Shown here: positions 12,501 to 21,130 of the stretch, piece by piece
Layout: every line of letters starts with the position of its first letter
Numbering within the stretch: the stretch's first letter is position 1
NCBI GenBank assembly: GCA_037783415.1
Contig: JAZGTN010000028.1
Span: forward strand, 1,011,001 to 1,075,000
Source: Leptasterias polaris
Lineage: Eukaryota > Echinodermata > Asteroidea > Forcipulatida > Asteriidae
DNA: 64,000 bases
Direction: 5' to 3'
Made by a program: the position numbers and the translations under genes
The notes under the pieces: generated by a model
Told to the model about the DNA's origin: nothing
The model's database searches: none
The model's input: the letters and a program-made list of their open reading frames with translations, nothing else

Positions 12501-14930
12501 GAAATAGAATGGATTTCATATTGCACAGTGTTTAGCTAGCGATAACATCGTCGTCAAAGAGTTGGAGGATCACAAATCCGTTGTAAAACCCCTGTACAGT
12601 GATAATCACTATATTTCCCACCATCCACACCCGTCTGTTAACAGGCAATATTCTGGATTCAATGCAAAGTAGCACTTCTTCCTCCGCCTCCACAAACAAC
12701 TCCCAACGTTTGCTGCACCGTCAGCAGATCTCACTAGATTCCATGCTGTATGCCCATCAGACTTTCCCAGGTAACTTGTTGCTGCATGGTTGGTGGTGAT
12801 CACCCAGAGATGGTCCTCTTTCGTTGCATGAGAGTTGCCAATCATCATGTTCATCTTTTTGTTGCAAATTTGTAGATTTGTTTTGCTGTGATTTCAGGTT
12901 CCAGCGCATGTCATATCTCCGAGCACACACATTATTTTTACCATCCTTCTCTGTACAAAATCACCTAAATTGAAAGAAGTTCTTTTGTTCTTTTCTTTTT
13001 TTCATCTTCAAATCTATCTTTTCCATTAGAAATGTTTCTCTTCTTTCCACTTAATTTGAAGTGGTTGATTCATTGCATGAAGACAACCAGTTTGTTATTT
13101 TTGTTTCAAGCACTGTCACAAGAAGTAGATTAATATTGATTTTGTATTTTCTTACAGAAACTTCATACTTTCAATTCATCCATCACTGTAACAACAGTAA
13201 TCCCTTAGTCTCTAATCGTCCAATCAACATTATTTTGTTCTTTTGGGGCAAATCCCACCCCCCTAACTTCCCTCCACACACACCCATTTCATCTCCTAAT
13301 AGATATTATATACCTCATATATAGAATCCTCTAATCTGATTGGTTAAAAGTGGAGTCATTGAAATAGCTGGGCCCCCTTTTTCTATCAAGATGACGTCAT
13401 AATTAACTGTGCCCGGGGCACAGCAATCGACTGTGCCCGCCAGTCGCAACACACTGCTGTATTTCATAGGTCGCTTGTGTACTTCTGTACGCGTTGTATA
13501 CGTTCGTGTCACGGCGCGAACTGATGTCCTTTCTTCGGTATATAAAAGAAATATTGACTGCTTAATATTCGGGGCACAGTTAAAATTGTAGGCCCTCGGT
13601 GATGTCAAAACCATGACTATGCCCTCAGCTTCGCTTCGGGCATAGTCATGGTTTTGACATCACCTTGGGCCTATAATTTTAACTGTGCCCCTCATAGCAG
13701 TCAATATTTCTATATTATTTTCAGTAGAATTTTGTTCAATCTCATTCAACAGAAAAGTGGCCCAAAAATAGTAAATGGTCTGACGTTTCGACCCTAGCAG
13801 AGTCTTTCTTCTAACAGAAAAGTATCATCAAATCATACATGTATATCAGCCAGTCAACTTTTCAGCCGATTTGCTGAGTTTCTCATATTGGTTTTTGAGC
13901 TGTGTCATTAGAAATTGAAAACCACAGTACTAGAAAGTCTTGCTTTGTGTTGAACTTGCCGGTTTTTTTTACAAACTGCAGTCGCATGCATGGCACAGAA
14001 AGGTTTTATCCAGCATTAGAATCAATCAGCAAGCCTAGAATTTCATCTCTGAGAGGGCAAGGCCATTTCCATTTTGCAAAATGAACTTCCATTTGAAAAT
14101 GTTAAAAGTCTATGGAAACGTTTGGAAGTGGGCAACAGACCAGGGCAACAGAGGCTATTGCCATTGTGGCTGTCATCCGTCATGTAATTCTAGGCTTGAA
14201 TCAGAGTTAAAGCCGGACTTGGATGCTGTTGTGTTTTTTTAACAATAAGATATGCAGTGACAGATACCACTGGGTTTTCAAATCCAAACCTTCTGCTGTC
14301 TTGAAAATCATGCTTACATGTACTACTTTGATTGGTTTATACACTCAGATTTGGCCATCATTTTTTTAAATTTTGGGTCCTGCTATGCTGATCTGCCTCA
14401 TTTTAGAACAAATACATCCCATTTGTGTGTGGTATTTTTTAGCTCTAAAGCTATGTATATGATAATAATCACTGTTTGTGAGCCTTGTTTTATAGAGTAT
14501 TCCATTCATAATCATGTCCTTTTGCTAACCACCATCAGATTATATATAGATAGGTTGCAATATGATGTAAATCGGCCATCTTTACGGGCAACTTGGAACA
14601 CACAGTCATGCGTTACGCGTGAGAACGGCGTGCAGCACGCGCACATTTCACAAAACTCATTGCATGATTGGTTAGTGAATGACGCGGCTGCGTTAATAAT
14701 TTGAGCGCTTGACGCGCCTACAAGCCAAAATGCGATTTGCCCGTAAAGATGGCGGCTACTGGGAACTATCTATTTGTGTACTTCACTAGTCTTAGCTTTA
14801 GCTCTTTTTAGCATTAATTGATTATCAATGGGAAAGGAGGCATATGTGAGTGCATAGAATAGTTAAGAATAACAGTTTATTCTTTGTTACAGAGCCTCAT
14901 CGAAAACAGAAACAACATCGGATTCCATGA
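433..14930 (+). CDS. UBN1/2: Ubinuclein (UBN1/UBN2 family), 13 exons, 5' end outside window
   Basis: Ubinuclein is the subunit of the nuclear HIRA histone-chaperone complex that contacts HIRA and helps load histone H3.3 independently of replication (family knowledge). Joined exons: 433-537, 1475-1579, 2155-2298, 2935-3053, 4310-4766, 5505-5572, 6050-6219, 6859-6937, 7969-8067, 10042-10185, 10310-12057, 12645-12770, 14893-14930. Every junction has GT..AG borders and matching phase, giving about 1133 residues. The order is: HIRA-binding HUN/HRD segment (exons 1-3, with [13 protein letters not shown] and YDELVP..GGFYI), a lysine/arginine-rich stretch, an acidic linker, the conserved middle domain (exons 5-11, with [18 protein letters not shown] and [17 protein letters not shown]), then a long Ser/Pro/Gln-rich tail. 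Human UBN1 begins about 100 residues before the homologous point, so the start exon(s) should lie left of base 1. UBN1 versus UBN2 cannot be separated, as invertebrates usually have one gene. Confidence 0.93.
836..1012 (+). mobile_element. MITE-like element in a ubinuclein intron, GGGCCAAATTTCATAGA family
   Basis: It runs from TTGGGCCAAATTTCATAGA to AAATTGGGCCC, with GAGTCAGGATACCAGCTA, GGCTGGTAACCTTATTCCGG and CTTGGCTACTTTTTGTGCTT in the same order as at 20212-20415. It lies in the first intron seen (538-1474). Confidence 0.8.
1475..1579 (+). CDS. UBN1/2: Ubinuclein exon: HRD core
   Basis: The exon lies between a TTTTAG acceptor and a GTATGT donor. Its 35 codons are in phase 0. It carries a basic patch (KKGKKRK) followed by [19 protein letters not shown], which matches the signature of the ubinuclein/Hpc2 HUN domain (D-L-I-D-x-G-x-GYDExDxFIDN). 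Confidence 0.93.
2155..2298 (+). CDS. UBN1/2: Ubinuclein exon: end of HRD
   Basis: The exon spans 48 codons in phase 0, between a TTTAG acceptor and a GTATAT donor. It contains YDELVP, then [12 protein letters not shown] and the acidic/serine stretch RSDSENSGD. These correspond to the second half of the HIRA-binding domain, where vertebrate proteins read YDELVPASLTTK.GGFYIN. Confidence 0.93.
2373..2630 (+). repeat. Intronic interspersed repeat, copy 1
   Basis: It begins GGATTTTTTCCTGATTTCAG and ends with CAAATCTCATCACTGACC. Shared words with copy 2 (4842-5064), in order, are AGGATTTTCTC, AAAGGGAGAAAG, TTTCTGGTGATGCA, TCCTGAATTGTAACATCTG, AAGCCATTTT and CAAATCTCATC. It lies in the intron 2299-2934. 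Confidence 0.85.
2935..3053 (+). CDS. UBN1/2: Ubinuclein exon: basic, lysine-rich linker
   Basis: The exon has 39 codons plus two bases (GG) that are completed by G at 4310. It is rich in Lys/Arg with a run of five serines, and looks like a nuclear-localisation or nucleic-acid-contact region. The donor is GTAACT. Reading through it would stop at once (TAA), so splicing is needed to continue. Confidence 0.85.
3079..3260 (-). mobile_element. 3' remnant of a non-LTR retrotransposon with (AAGAT)n end
   Basis: A short array of GATAA/AAGAT units (3079-3104) abuts AACAACGTTATTATCCCACACTGGGG and an A-rich stretch with no ORF. The pattern resembles the 3' end of elements whose tail is a short tandem repeat, read on the - strand, like the better preserved case at 51206. 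There is no protein to confirm it. Confidence 0.4.
4310..4766 (+). CDS. UBN1/2: Ubinuclein exon: linker and start of middle domain
   Basis: The exon starts after CAATCATAG and ends at AAAGAG before GTGGAT. It is 457 bases: one base completing a Gly codon, then 152 codons. It opens with [20 protein letters not shown], passes through an acidic low-complexity linker with phosphorylatable Ser, and ends with [18 protein letters not shown], the entry to the conserved middle domain (vertebrate LPEGLPAPLE..I..L). An open frame continues on both sides (4155-4841), but the flanks are intron. Confidence 0.9.
4842..5064 (+). repeat. Intronic interspersed repeat, copy 2
   Basis: This is the second copy of the 2373-2630 repeat, in the same orientation, two introns downstream. 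It starts GGATTTTTCCTGATTTCAG, only 75 bases after the exon ending at 4766. It is shorter by about 30 bases, with several indels. Confidence 0.85.
5160..5335. mobile_element. TIR element (CCATTTTGGGAGTCAAT family), copy 1
   Basis: Inverted words are CTATTTTGGGAGTAAATGCTCC on the left and ATTGACTCCCAAAATGGCGA on the right. GAGTTGCACAGTGTTGTGCGC and GTTTACACGCCATATTTTC lie between them. It is in the intron 4767-5504. A relative lies near 57835-58020. Confidence 0.6.
5505..5572 (+). CDS. UBN1/2: Ubinuclein exon: middle domain
   Basis: The exon lies between a TTTTTTCAG acceptor and a GTGAGT donor. It has 22 codons plus two bases. [21 protein letters not shown] lines up with the vertebrate segment AAEGESKQKFFTQDINNILL. 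It joins in frame to both neighbours. Confidence 0.9.
6050..6219 (+). CDS. UBN1/2: Ubinuclein exon: middle domain, [13 protein letters not shown] motif
   Basis: The acceptor is CCCAACAG and the donor GTGAGG. It encodes [20 protein letters not shown] followed by [17 protein letters not shown], the best conserved helix of the ubinuclein middle domain. It ends with one base of an Ala codon. Confidence 0.93.
6859..6937 (+). CDS. UBN1/2: Ubinuclein exon: middle domain
   Basis: The exon follows TTTTTACAG and stops before GTAAGA. It encodes [17 protein letters not shown] and on to DKYN, matching vertebrate I.EAMPEQI.RYQ.ECQ. Phase is 2 bases in and 2 bases out. Confidence 0.9.
7575..7870 (+). mobile_element. 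tRNA-derived SINE in a ubinuclein intron
   Basis: The pol III promoter boxes are readable: an A box around TGGTCTAGTGGTTAAGA (7582) and a B box GGGTTTGAATCCC (7625). A unique body and a non-coding tail follow. The copies of TTTATCC..GATGCAAATTATGACATCTAT before it (7486) and after it (7898) suggest insertion into, or flanking by, another repeat. Confidence 0.75.
7969..8067 (+). CDS. UBN1/2: Ubinuclein exon: middle domain, RFQWTDNIR motif
   Basis: The exon lies after a TTTATGCAG acceptor and before GTGAGA. Its first half is a charged spacer ([12 protein letters not shown]). The end, [10 protein letters not shown], matches vertebrate KKFQWNDEIR. Confidence 0.93.
8775..8940 (-). mobile_element. 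tRNA-derived SINE, CCGAGCGGTC family, copy 1
   Basis: On the - strand it reads GTGGCCGAGCGGTCAAATG (A-box side), GTGTGGGTTCGAGTCCTGG (B box), then TGTCCTTAAGCAAGACACT. The same order is seen at 38355-38470 and, in reverse, at 35265-35370. The head resembles a Ser/Leu-type tRNA. Confidence 0.8.
10042..10185 (+). CDS. UBN1/2: Ubinuclein exon: middle domain, KPLW..GWMQTR
   Basis: The exon lies between a TTTTAACAG acceptor and a GTTAGT donor. It encodes [16 protein letters not shown] and later [18 protein letters not shown], matching vertebrate ELLCQVVKIKL and FLDAEVKPLWPKGWMQAR. Confidence 0.94.
10310..12057 (+). CDS. UBN1/2: Ubinuclein large exon: end of middle domain and disordered tail
   Basis: The exon starts after TATTTTCAG with the base completing Arg, then [12 protein letters not shown], and ends CAAAATACAG before GTAAGT. 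It encodes about 582 residues. After the last conserved residues the protein is low-complexity and rich in Ser, Pro, Thr and Gln, with many SP/TP sites near 11650-11830 ([20 protein letters not shown]). This is a typical disordered, phosphorylatable ubinuclein tail. If the donor is not used, translation stops at 12099-12101 after 14 intron-derived residues, a possible short isoform. Confidence 0.93.
12645..12770 (+). CDS. UBN1/2: Ubinuclein exon: C-terminal tail
   Basis: The exon lies between a TGTTAACAG acceptor and a GTAACT donor. It has two bases, 41 codons and one base. It encodes [19 protein letters not shown] and then [15 protein letters not shown]. The phase fits both neighbours. Placement rests on splice signals and frame; I recognise no domain in it. 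Confidence 0.75.
13390..13718. mobile_element. Foldback/MITE-like element with long hairpin in last ubinuclein intron
   Basis: The arm 13541-13624 and the arm 13638-13717 are near-complete reverse complements (for example ATGTCAAAACCATGACTATG against CATAGTCATGGTTTTGACAT). The loop is about 13 bases. A third piece of the arm, TAATTAACTGTGCCC, occurs upstream at about 13398. A transcript across it would form a hairpin of about 80 bp. Confidence 0.9.
14546..14775. mobile_element. MITE-like element with 17-bp perfect inner TIR
   Basis: GCCATCTTTACGGGCAA at 14575-14591 is the exact reverse complement of 14737-14753. Outside it, ATAGATAG on the left and CTATCTAT on the right are also inverted, so the element probably extends to them. 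The interior is rich in CpG words (GCGTTACGCGTGAGAACGG). It lies in the last ubinuclein intron, about 120 bp before the last exon. Confidence 0.8.
14893..14930 (+). CDS. UBN1/2: Ubinuclein last coding exon
   Basis: The acceptor TTTGTTACAG is followed by AG, completing a Glu codon, then [11 protein letters not shown] and TGA. The phase fits the 12770 donor. The short basic C-terminus is plausible for the family, but with only 12 residues it is the least certain exon. It lies 2.1 kb past the previous one, across an intron holding a long hairpin and a TIR element. Confidence 0.6.
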
Positions 14931-16085
14931 GGGTTAAGTGAAGCAGACAACTCATTCTAGTCAGCATGCATTGAGAGTAATGGCTCCACATTGGCTAGTG
15001 GCTATGGGTGTTTCTGTTGGCTTCAGCAGCCATGTTGAGTATCCCTGTTGGTAAGTCAACATGTCTTGACATACGCATCAGTAGCTCGCTAGAAGCAGTG
15101 ATCTAGCCATAGCCCTAGCCAAAAGACAACTGCAAGCCAACAAGGGTTCCAACATGAAGTGCCATGCACTACAGTCAAAACTAGACCTTCTCCAAATAGC
15201 CGTTGGCTGTGGCTAGTGGGTGAGGCTAGAGCTGAAACTGCAATGTTGAAGTATTAAGGCAGACAATGACCTAGCCGTAGCCAGAGCCAAAGCCCTTAAT
15301 CTGGACACATCCCATGTAGTGGACTCAGTTGGGTATTCTTTTCCGAACATTACAGTCTGGTTGTAGGTTTCAATCCTCTGGCTGATATCAGAAACTCAAC
15401 ACCAATCTTTGCAGAGAACTAGATTTGTAGCCTTACTGCTACCTTATTTGATTGGCGTGATGTGTGTGTGCCAGTACTAAAGATCCACAATGTAATACAG
15501 AACAAAAATCAATTTAAGTTTGCACCGTTCAGATGACACAGCTCTCATTTAGCAGAATCTTGGGCTCTGTTTCACTTTGAGCTTAGATGATCTTAAGATG
15601 TGTATCAATCTAAATTGCTAAAGAAAGTGATGTCGCAATACCAATCACTATGGCAATATTGACAACTCATCTTAAGATGAATCTTGGAGTTTGTGAAATC
15701 AAGCCCTAGACAAGCATCACAGCGCCCTCCATTGGTCAAAGACAACGATCATTGATGGTGTTGTCCTCATATCCCGACGACAACACCACAGAGTTACTAA
15801 GCAGAGATGTTCATGAATGACTTGATTTCCAAGCAGTAATTTGCAGTGAACCAGCCAATTTGCAATGAAAATCACATGGTGTTTTGGCCTACCCAGATTG
15901 CCACTTAGCGAACCTGTTTCTTGCTGAGCACTCCTATGACATTTTATTGCTGATGAAAAGTACTCAAACCAGAAAAACTGCTGATTAAGAGAATAATTAA
16001 GAGAAAGATTAAACAAGTATTTTAGGAATGGAAGAAAGATGAATCTAATGTAATCCCTAAAGCTGGGATAAAAAGAATATCTTCA
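14931..16085 (+). other. Presumed start of ubinuclein 3' UTR
   Basis: There is no coding potential here. A mixed-sequence region follows the TGA. Within 14985-15310 are degenerate GGCTA/TAGCC words (TAGCCATAGCC, AGCCGTAGCCAGAGCC) resembling the hexamer-repeat TIR family at 34715, 36123, 48491 and 51073. No AATAAA lies close to the stop; the nearest good signals are near 17387, 17427 and 17508, and 17955. The 3' end is therefore undecided. Confidence 0.35.
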
Positions 16086-16974
16086 CAAATCACCTGAGAG
16101 TTATTTGAAAATGAAGAATGATGTCACTTGGTGGAGTTTTGCCTCTACCTAAATAGTCTCGTCCGGTATCCTATGTTGGCAATGTAGCTGTTCTTTTGAA
16201 AGCGGTTTTAGTCAAATCACCTGAGAGTTATTTGAAAATGAAGAATGATGTCACTTGGTGGAGTTTTGCCTCTACCTAAATAGTCTCGTCCGGTATTCTA
16301 TGTTGGCAATGTAGCTGTTCTTTTGAAAGCGGTTTTAGTCAAATCACCTGAGAGTTATTTGAAAATGAAGAATGATGTCACTTGGTGGAGTTTTGCCTCT
16401 ACCTAAATAGTCTCGTCCGGTATTCTATGTTGGCAATGTAGCTGTTCTTTTGAAAGCGGTTTTAGTCAAATCACCTGAGAGTTATTTGAAAATGAAGAAT
16501 GATGTCACTTGGTGGAGTTTTGCCTCTACCTAAATAGTCTCGTCCGGTATTCTATGTTGGCAATGTAGCTGTTCTTTTGAAAGCGGTTTTAGTCAAATCA
16601 CCTGAGAGTTATTTGAAAATGAAGAATGATGTCACTTGGTGGAGTTTTGCCTCTACCTAAATAGTCTCGTCCGGTATCCTATGTTGGCAATGTAGCTGTT
16701 CTTTTGAAAGCGGTTTTAGTCAAATCACCTGAGAGTTATTTGAAAATGAAGAATGATGTCACTTGGTGGAGTTTTGCCTCTACCTAAATAGTCTCGTCCG
16801 GTATTCTATGTTGGCAATGTAGCTGTTCTTTTGAAAGCGGTTTTAGTCAAATCACCTGAGAGTTATTTGAAAATGAAGAATGATGTCACTTGGTGGAGTT
16901 TTGCCTCTACCTAAATAGTCTCGTCCGGTATCCTATGTTGGCAATGTAGCTGTTCTTTTGAAAGCGGTTTTAGT
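16086..16974. repeat. 127-bp satellite, 7 tandem copies
   Basis: Units begin CAAATCACCTGAGAG at 16086, 16213, 16340, 16467, 16594, 16721 and 16848, exactly 127 bases apart (889 bp). The copies look identical apart from one C/T site (GTATCCTATG or GTATTCTATG), whose order is C,T,T,T,C,T,C. The array starts abruptly after GAATATCTT and breaks off after CAAAT. It may be transcribed in the ubinuclein 3' UTR. Confidence 0.97.
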
Positions 16975-17009
16975 CAAATATTCACAGGCGATTTTAATGA
17001 TATATTTCT

Positions 17010-17360
17010 TAAAGGCCCTGTACACTATTGGTAAGATCGAAAAACACAAATGTTCACAGATTCACACGTAATTTACATGATTTAAAGTAAGTAATGGTAG
17101 AAAGGGTTCCTTAAAATATTTCTGCCTAAAATGCTATCGTTTCTGAGAAATTAGTAAAACAATAGTTTTTATCGCGCGCGATAATAAACTCGATGTTTGA
17201 AAAACAGAAAACACATAAGGTTTCTTTTCACTATTTTCTCGTGACCTCGATGACCAATTGAGCTCAAATTTTCACAGGTTTGTTATTTCATGTATGTGGT
17301 TGATTACACAAAACATGAACACTGTCTGTGATTATTTTGTCAGCTCTGCCAATCCTGTAT
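17010..17360. repeat. Interspersed repeat (GGCCCTGTACACTATTGGTA family)
   Basis: It begins AAAGGCCCTGTACACTATTGG and ends with CTGTATAATACCTTTA. The inner text TGACCAATTGAGCTCAAATTTTCACAGGTTTGTTAT recurs in altered form near 27735-27785, and in reverse near 27200-27330. The ends are weakly inverted (TAAAGG/CCTTTA), suggesting a non-autonomous DNA element. Confidence 0.7.
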
Positions 17361-18164
17361 AATACCTTTAAAGATGGTTGAATGAGAATAAATCAAGAAC
17401 CACTTCTTTAAGGTGAAATAAGAGTGAATAAATAAGCACTGTTTGCAAACAAGTGGAAAACAAAAGGCTGGTTCCCGTGCGCTTGATTGAATGAACGGTA
17501 AATTAATGAATAAATAATGCTACGTAGAAGTATAAAGCTGATGTTTGTTGGGTTTTTTTAAGTTGTATGGTTTGTTATTTTGATACCATTAATTCACTGT
17601 AAATTGAACAACAATGCTGCAAATTTAAGTTTAGAAAAACTCTGTTGAAATTGTTAAATGTAAATCTGTTTGACCCAATAATTTACTTTTCAATCTCTCA
17701 AGAGTTTGTTTTGTTTAAATAAGTACGTATTATGTTCTTATCCACACAGAAATACCTAAATATAAAGTATTCACACAGAACTACCTAAATATAAAGTTTG
17801 TTACAAAAAACCAGCAACCCTAAACATTCTGTAAATACTTTGTATAAGTAATGTTTGAATTTGTTGTTGGCATTAAGTATATTTCTACATTGCCGACAAG
17901 AGAAACCAAAACTGTACCTCATTAGCTAGGGTCTTTATCAATCATGTAAACAAATAAATGTTTGTCTGTTGCATTTGGTGAACATTGTTTTACTGCCCAA
18001 ACTATCGTTTATCTTTGAAGAAACGTACGTTGATATCAATTTAACCTCATGTCATAGAAAGTATCATTATTTATTTCAGAACGTAGAGACCTAAAAGGCC
18101 TGGTACAGTATTGCTGATGTGATAGTTCTACTCGAACCTGGCTGATGATGCAAAGGCAGGGCCC

Positions 18165-18300
18165 AATTTCATAGATCTGCTTTAAGCAGTAAAGTATTGC
18201 CTAACAGTTTTCTGCTAAGCGAAAAAGGAGCAGGATACCAGTCACAGATTGTACATGAGAAATTGTATTTTTTGTGATAACCATACTCTAGTCTACAACC
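18165..18300 (+). mobile_element. MITE-like element, GGGCCCAATTTCATAGA family (partial)
   Basis: It starts GGGCCCAATTTCATAGATC, followed by the family words TTTTCTGCTAAGC, CAGGATACCAGTCACA and GATAACC. The 3' half of the element is missing. Relatives in this window lie at 836-1010, 20212-20415, 20615-20782 (reverse) and 28910-29100. Confidence 0.75.
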
Positions 18301-18817
18301 AAAATCAGCTGCTGTGTTTTTTCCAGGTTTTCAGATACAGTTTTCTCGAATATGGGGAAATATTTCACAGAATTTTTGTTTTAGTATGAACTTCATACTC
18401 ATTTAGCTCTTACACTAAAATAGAATACAATGGTGTTTTATCCTTACCACATTCTGTATGATACTGTATTAAACCAATGTGAACTTGAATTTAGACCAGT
18501 TTCGCCGGCTTGGGCTCCGTCTGTAATTTTGAAAACGACCACTTTCTGTACGGGACTTCAGACAGACAGAGCCAGAGCTGGGGGCTATACCGGGCGATTA
18601 GCTTCAGCCCCGGCGTTTGAAACCACCACCCACCGCGACATTTAATACCGAGCTCAATTTACTTGAACTTGACACTACAGGAGCCCAGCCTTGTGAGAAT
18701 CGGTGCAGGTTCAGTCAGAAGCAAGAAACATCACTTGGCATTTTGACTGATTAACTGTTTTGCTAATCGCGGTCTCTCCTAACCCCAGCTTATCAATGTG
18801 CGTATTATACAGCTTCA

Positions 18818-19138
18818 TGAAATTGTCTCCTGTTTTTGGGGTCACTTGAAATTGTCTCCTGTTTTGGAGAGCGACTTGAAATTGTCTCCTGTTTGGAAGG
18901 GCGACAGGAAATTGTCTCCTGTTTGGGGGTGACTTCGAACTGTCTCCTGTTTGGGGTGACTTGAAATTGTCTCCTGTTTGGGGGGGGGGTTGACTTCAAA
19001 CTGTCTCCTGTTTGGGGATGACTTGAAATTGTCTCCTGTTTCGGGGGTGAATTCAAACTGTCTCCTGTTTGGGGGGTGACTTGAAATTGTCTCCTGTTAG
19101 AGGGGGTGACTTCAAACTGTCTCCTGTTTGGGGGTGAG
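18818..19138. repeat. Minisatellite of about 29 bp, 11 units, alternating monomers
   Basis: Each unit carries TGTCTCCTGTTTGGGG and ends in GTGAC. From the fifth unit on, units beginning TTCRAACTGTC alternate with units beginning TTGAAATTGTC, so the array grew as dimers of about 57 bp. Unit length varies through the G-run (4-10 G). On the - strand the array stays open as a QTGDSL/KQETIS peptide repeat; I regard that as incidental. Confidence 0.93.
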
Positions 19139-20211
19139 TGGAATAAGAAAGTTTGCAATGTATGTACTGTTCCAAAAGCAAAAATACTGTACCATCCATT
19201 TTTTAACTAGATAAACCTCAAACCGACTTGTTAACAATGTTTGCTTCCATGTTCTGAAATATTGACGATGAAAAGTACATTTTAAAACACAATGTCTATA
19301 GATATGCAACAAAAATTGATAAGATATGTACAGGTTTTTGATAGCATTTAAATGTTGACGGGAGTGGTCAAACAATAGCAATTTGTTCAGTTAAGTATAA
19401 ACAGACGTGAATTTGTTAATAATCGGCAAATTTTTAGGGCGTTAAAAAAGGTTAAGAAAATACAAAGTTTTCTTTGCGATTTGTGCGGTTTCGGCAGAAT
19501 AAAATGCATGGACTTTTTGTTTTAATTAATGTTCCCGGCAAAGGTAAATATTAGTCATCTGAGAAAAATTGATTCTGAGGGTAATTTTTAAATATGAAAG
19601 ACATTTTGTGTCGACCCTGCTGCATAAAAAGGTTTAACTCTAGTACAATTATATGGGATTTTAGGCATTGCATGGTGAGGTATCAATGTATAATTGGTTT
19701 GCGGTGACACCATCTGTTATGCTTTAAAACAGTGAGTTGTTTTAGACGGTAGCGTTTCCTTGATTGGTTAAATTGTACTTTTCATATGGTTTCCACATCC
19801 ACACCACTCATGTGACTGTTAATACCTTTAGTCAATTGACCCCTGCTATCTAACTGCTACACTTTCCTCAATTTGAAAGCGTTGTAATTCTTTTGTGAGA
19901 TTAAGTTGAAGCATCACTCGAGTTCTTCCTGAAAATAGTTGTACAATAGAAACTTTTGATGTGTACGTAAAACTAATGTAATGTAAATAATACTGAACTT
20001 GAAGACAATCAGACTTCGTGTTGGTTCTTTTTTGACATGGTACAGTTTTAGTGATCATCTGATATCAAAGTACTTATAAATATTCTAATAGACCCCTAGC
20101 ATATGACGCCAGGAGCATAAACAGTCTCTCACCAGAAGTTAAACAAGACCTGTCATTGGCTGATAGGTGTGCTTGGCGTGTTCACATGCGCGCGTCTTTG
20201 ATACAGTAAGA

Positions 20212-20415
20212 TTTGGGTCTAATTACATAGACCTGTCTAAGCAGAGGATTATTCTTAGCAATTTTCTGCTTAGCAATAAAAAATAAGCAGGATACCAGTC
20301 ACAATTTGTACAAGTAAAATGGCATTTTAGCTGGTAACCTCACTCTGGCCGGAAGTATAATTTTGATGTGCTTAGCTACTTTTTGTGCTTAAGCAACTCT
20401 ATGAAACTGGGCCCT
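20212..20415. mobile_element. Full-length MITE-like element, GGGCCC-TTTCATAGA family
   Basis: The left end reads TGGGTCTAATTACATAGACC..CTAAGCAG and the right end reads CTTAAGCAACTCTATGAAACTGGGCCC, which is its inverted repeat. Between them are AGCAGGATACCAGTCACA, GCTGGTAACC and TGTGCTTAGCTACTTTTTG. The structure (about 200 bp, long imperfect TIR, no ORF) fits a miniature inverted-repeat element. Confidence 0.8.
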
Positions 20416-20614
20416 GATAGAAAAAATTGCCCCCGGGTGAAGGCAAAGTGTTTATTCTGCTGAATACAGAGGGGTTGGATGCTTCAGAGTTGCCTCCCTG
20501 TAAACATGGGCTTGTGCGACATGGCGCCCTCATTCGTTTGATCTCGGTAATGGCGGTGGTGTGTGCAAGAGATCTATCTGATGGCAGTATTGTAGTAATG
20601 TTTCTGTTTTAAAT

Positions 20615-20782
20615 AGAGCTGCTTAAACACAACAAAGTTATGCTTACCAGTATAGGGTTACCAGTCAAAATACCATGTCACATGTGACATCAGTGACTGG
20701 TATTCTGCACATTGTGCTAAACAGAACATTGTTAAGCAGTACTTTCTGCTCACAAGTAGCTCTACGAAATTGGATGGGCCCT
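20615..20782 (-). mobile_element. MITE-like element, same family, opposite orientation
   Basis: Read on the - strand it starts GGGCCCATCCAATTTCGTAGAG, then has AGCAGAAAGTACTGC, and continues to TGGTAACCCTATACTGG. It lies 200 bp from the copy at 20212-20415, so the two can form a larger inverted pair. Confidence 0.7.
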
Positions 20783-20984
20783 TAGGCCCCTATTAGAATT
20801 AGTTGCCCTGCATGCAAGACACTGAAGAGAAACAAGAAACACATGTTGATAAACAAAACATAAGCATAGTCTTTGCTTTCACTGAAACGTGAATGCAATC
20901 TTTTTTGATCTCCAGGGTAGTACGGTTAAAAGAATGTCTCATGGAAAAACAAGATCTTCGGAATAGTGTCATTCTTCCAGACCT

Positions 20985-21130
20985 TCTGCACATACTGTCA
21001 TTTGAGTAGGGGGCGCCCTCGGCTTGAGGTAGGTCAAAAGAAGGGACGCTCTTTGGCCCATCCCGTGCGCCGCACGTGCTAAGATAATGTGGTTTTCTAT
21101 AGACCATGTCACCTGTGACATCACATGTTT
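20985..21130 (-). mobile_element. MITE-like element, GAATAGACCTTATGCA family, degraded copy
   Basis: It shares GTCATTTGAGTAGGG(G)GCGCCCTCGGC, GGTCAAAAGAAG and GTGCGCCGCACGTG with the copy at 59141-59306. The terminal repeats are lost or unclear. Confidence 0.6.

Noticed and set aside
18805..19158. Antisense repeat protein (QTGDSL repeats)
   Set aside because: Product of the minisatellite; unit lengths vary by single bases through the G runs, which would break a real reading frame.
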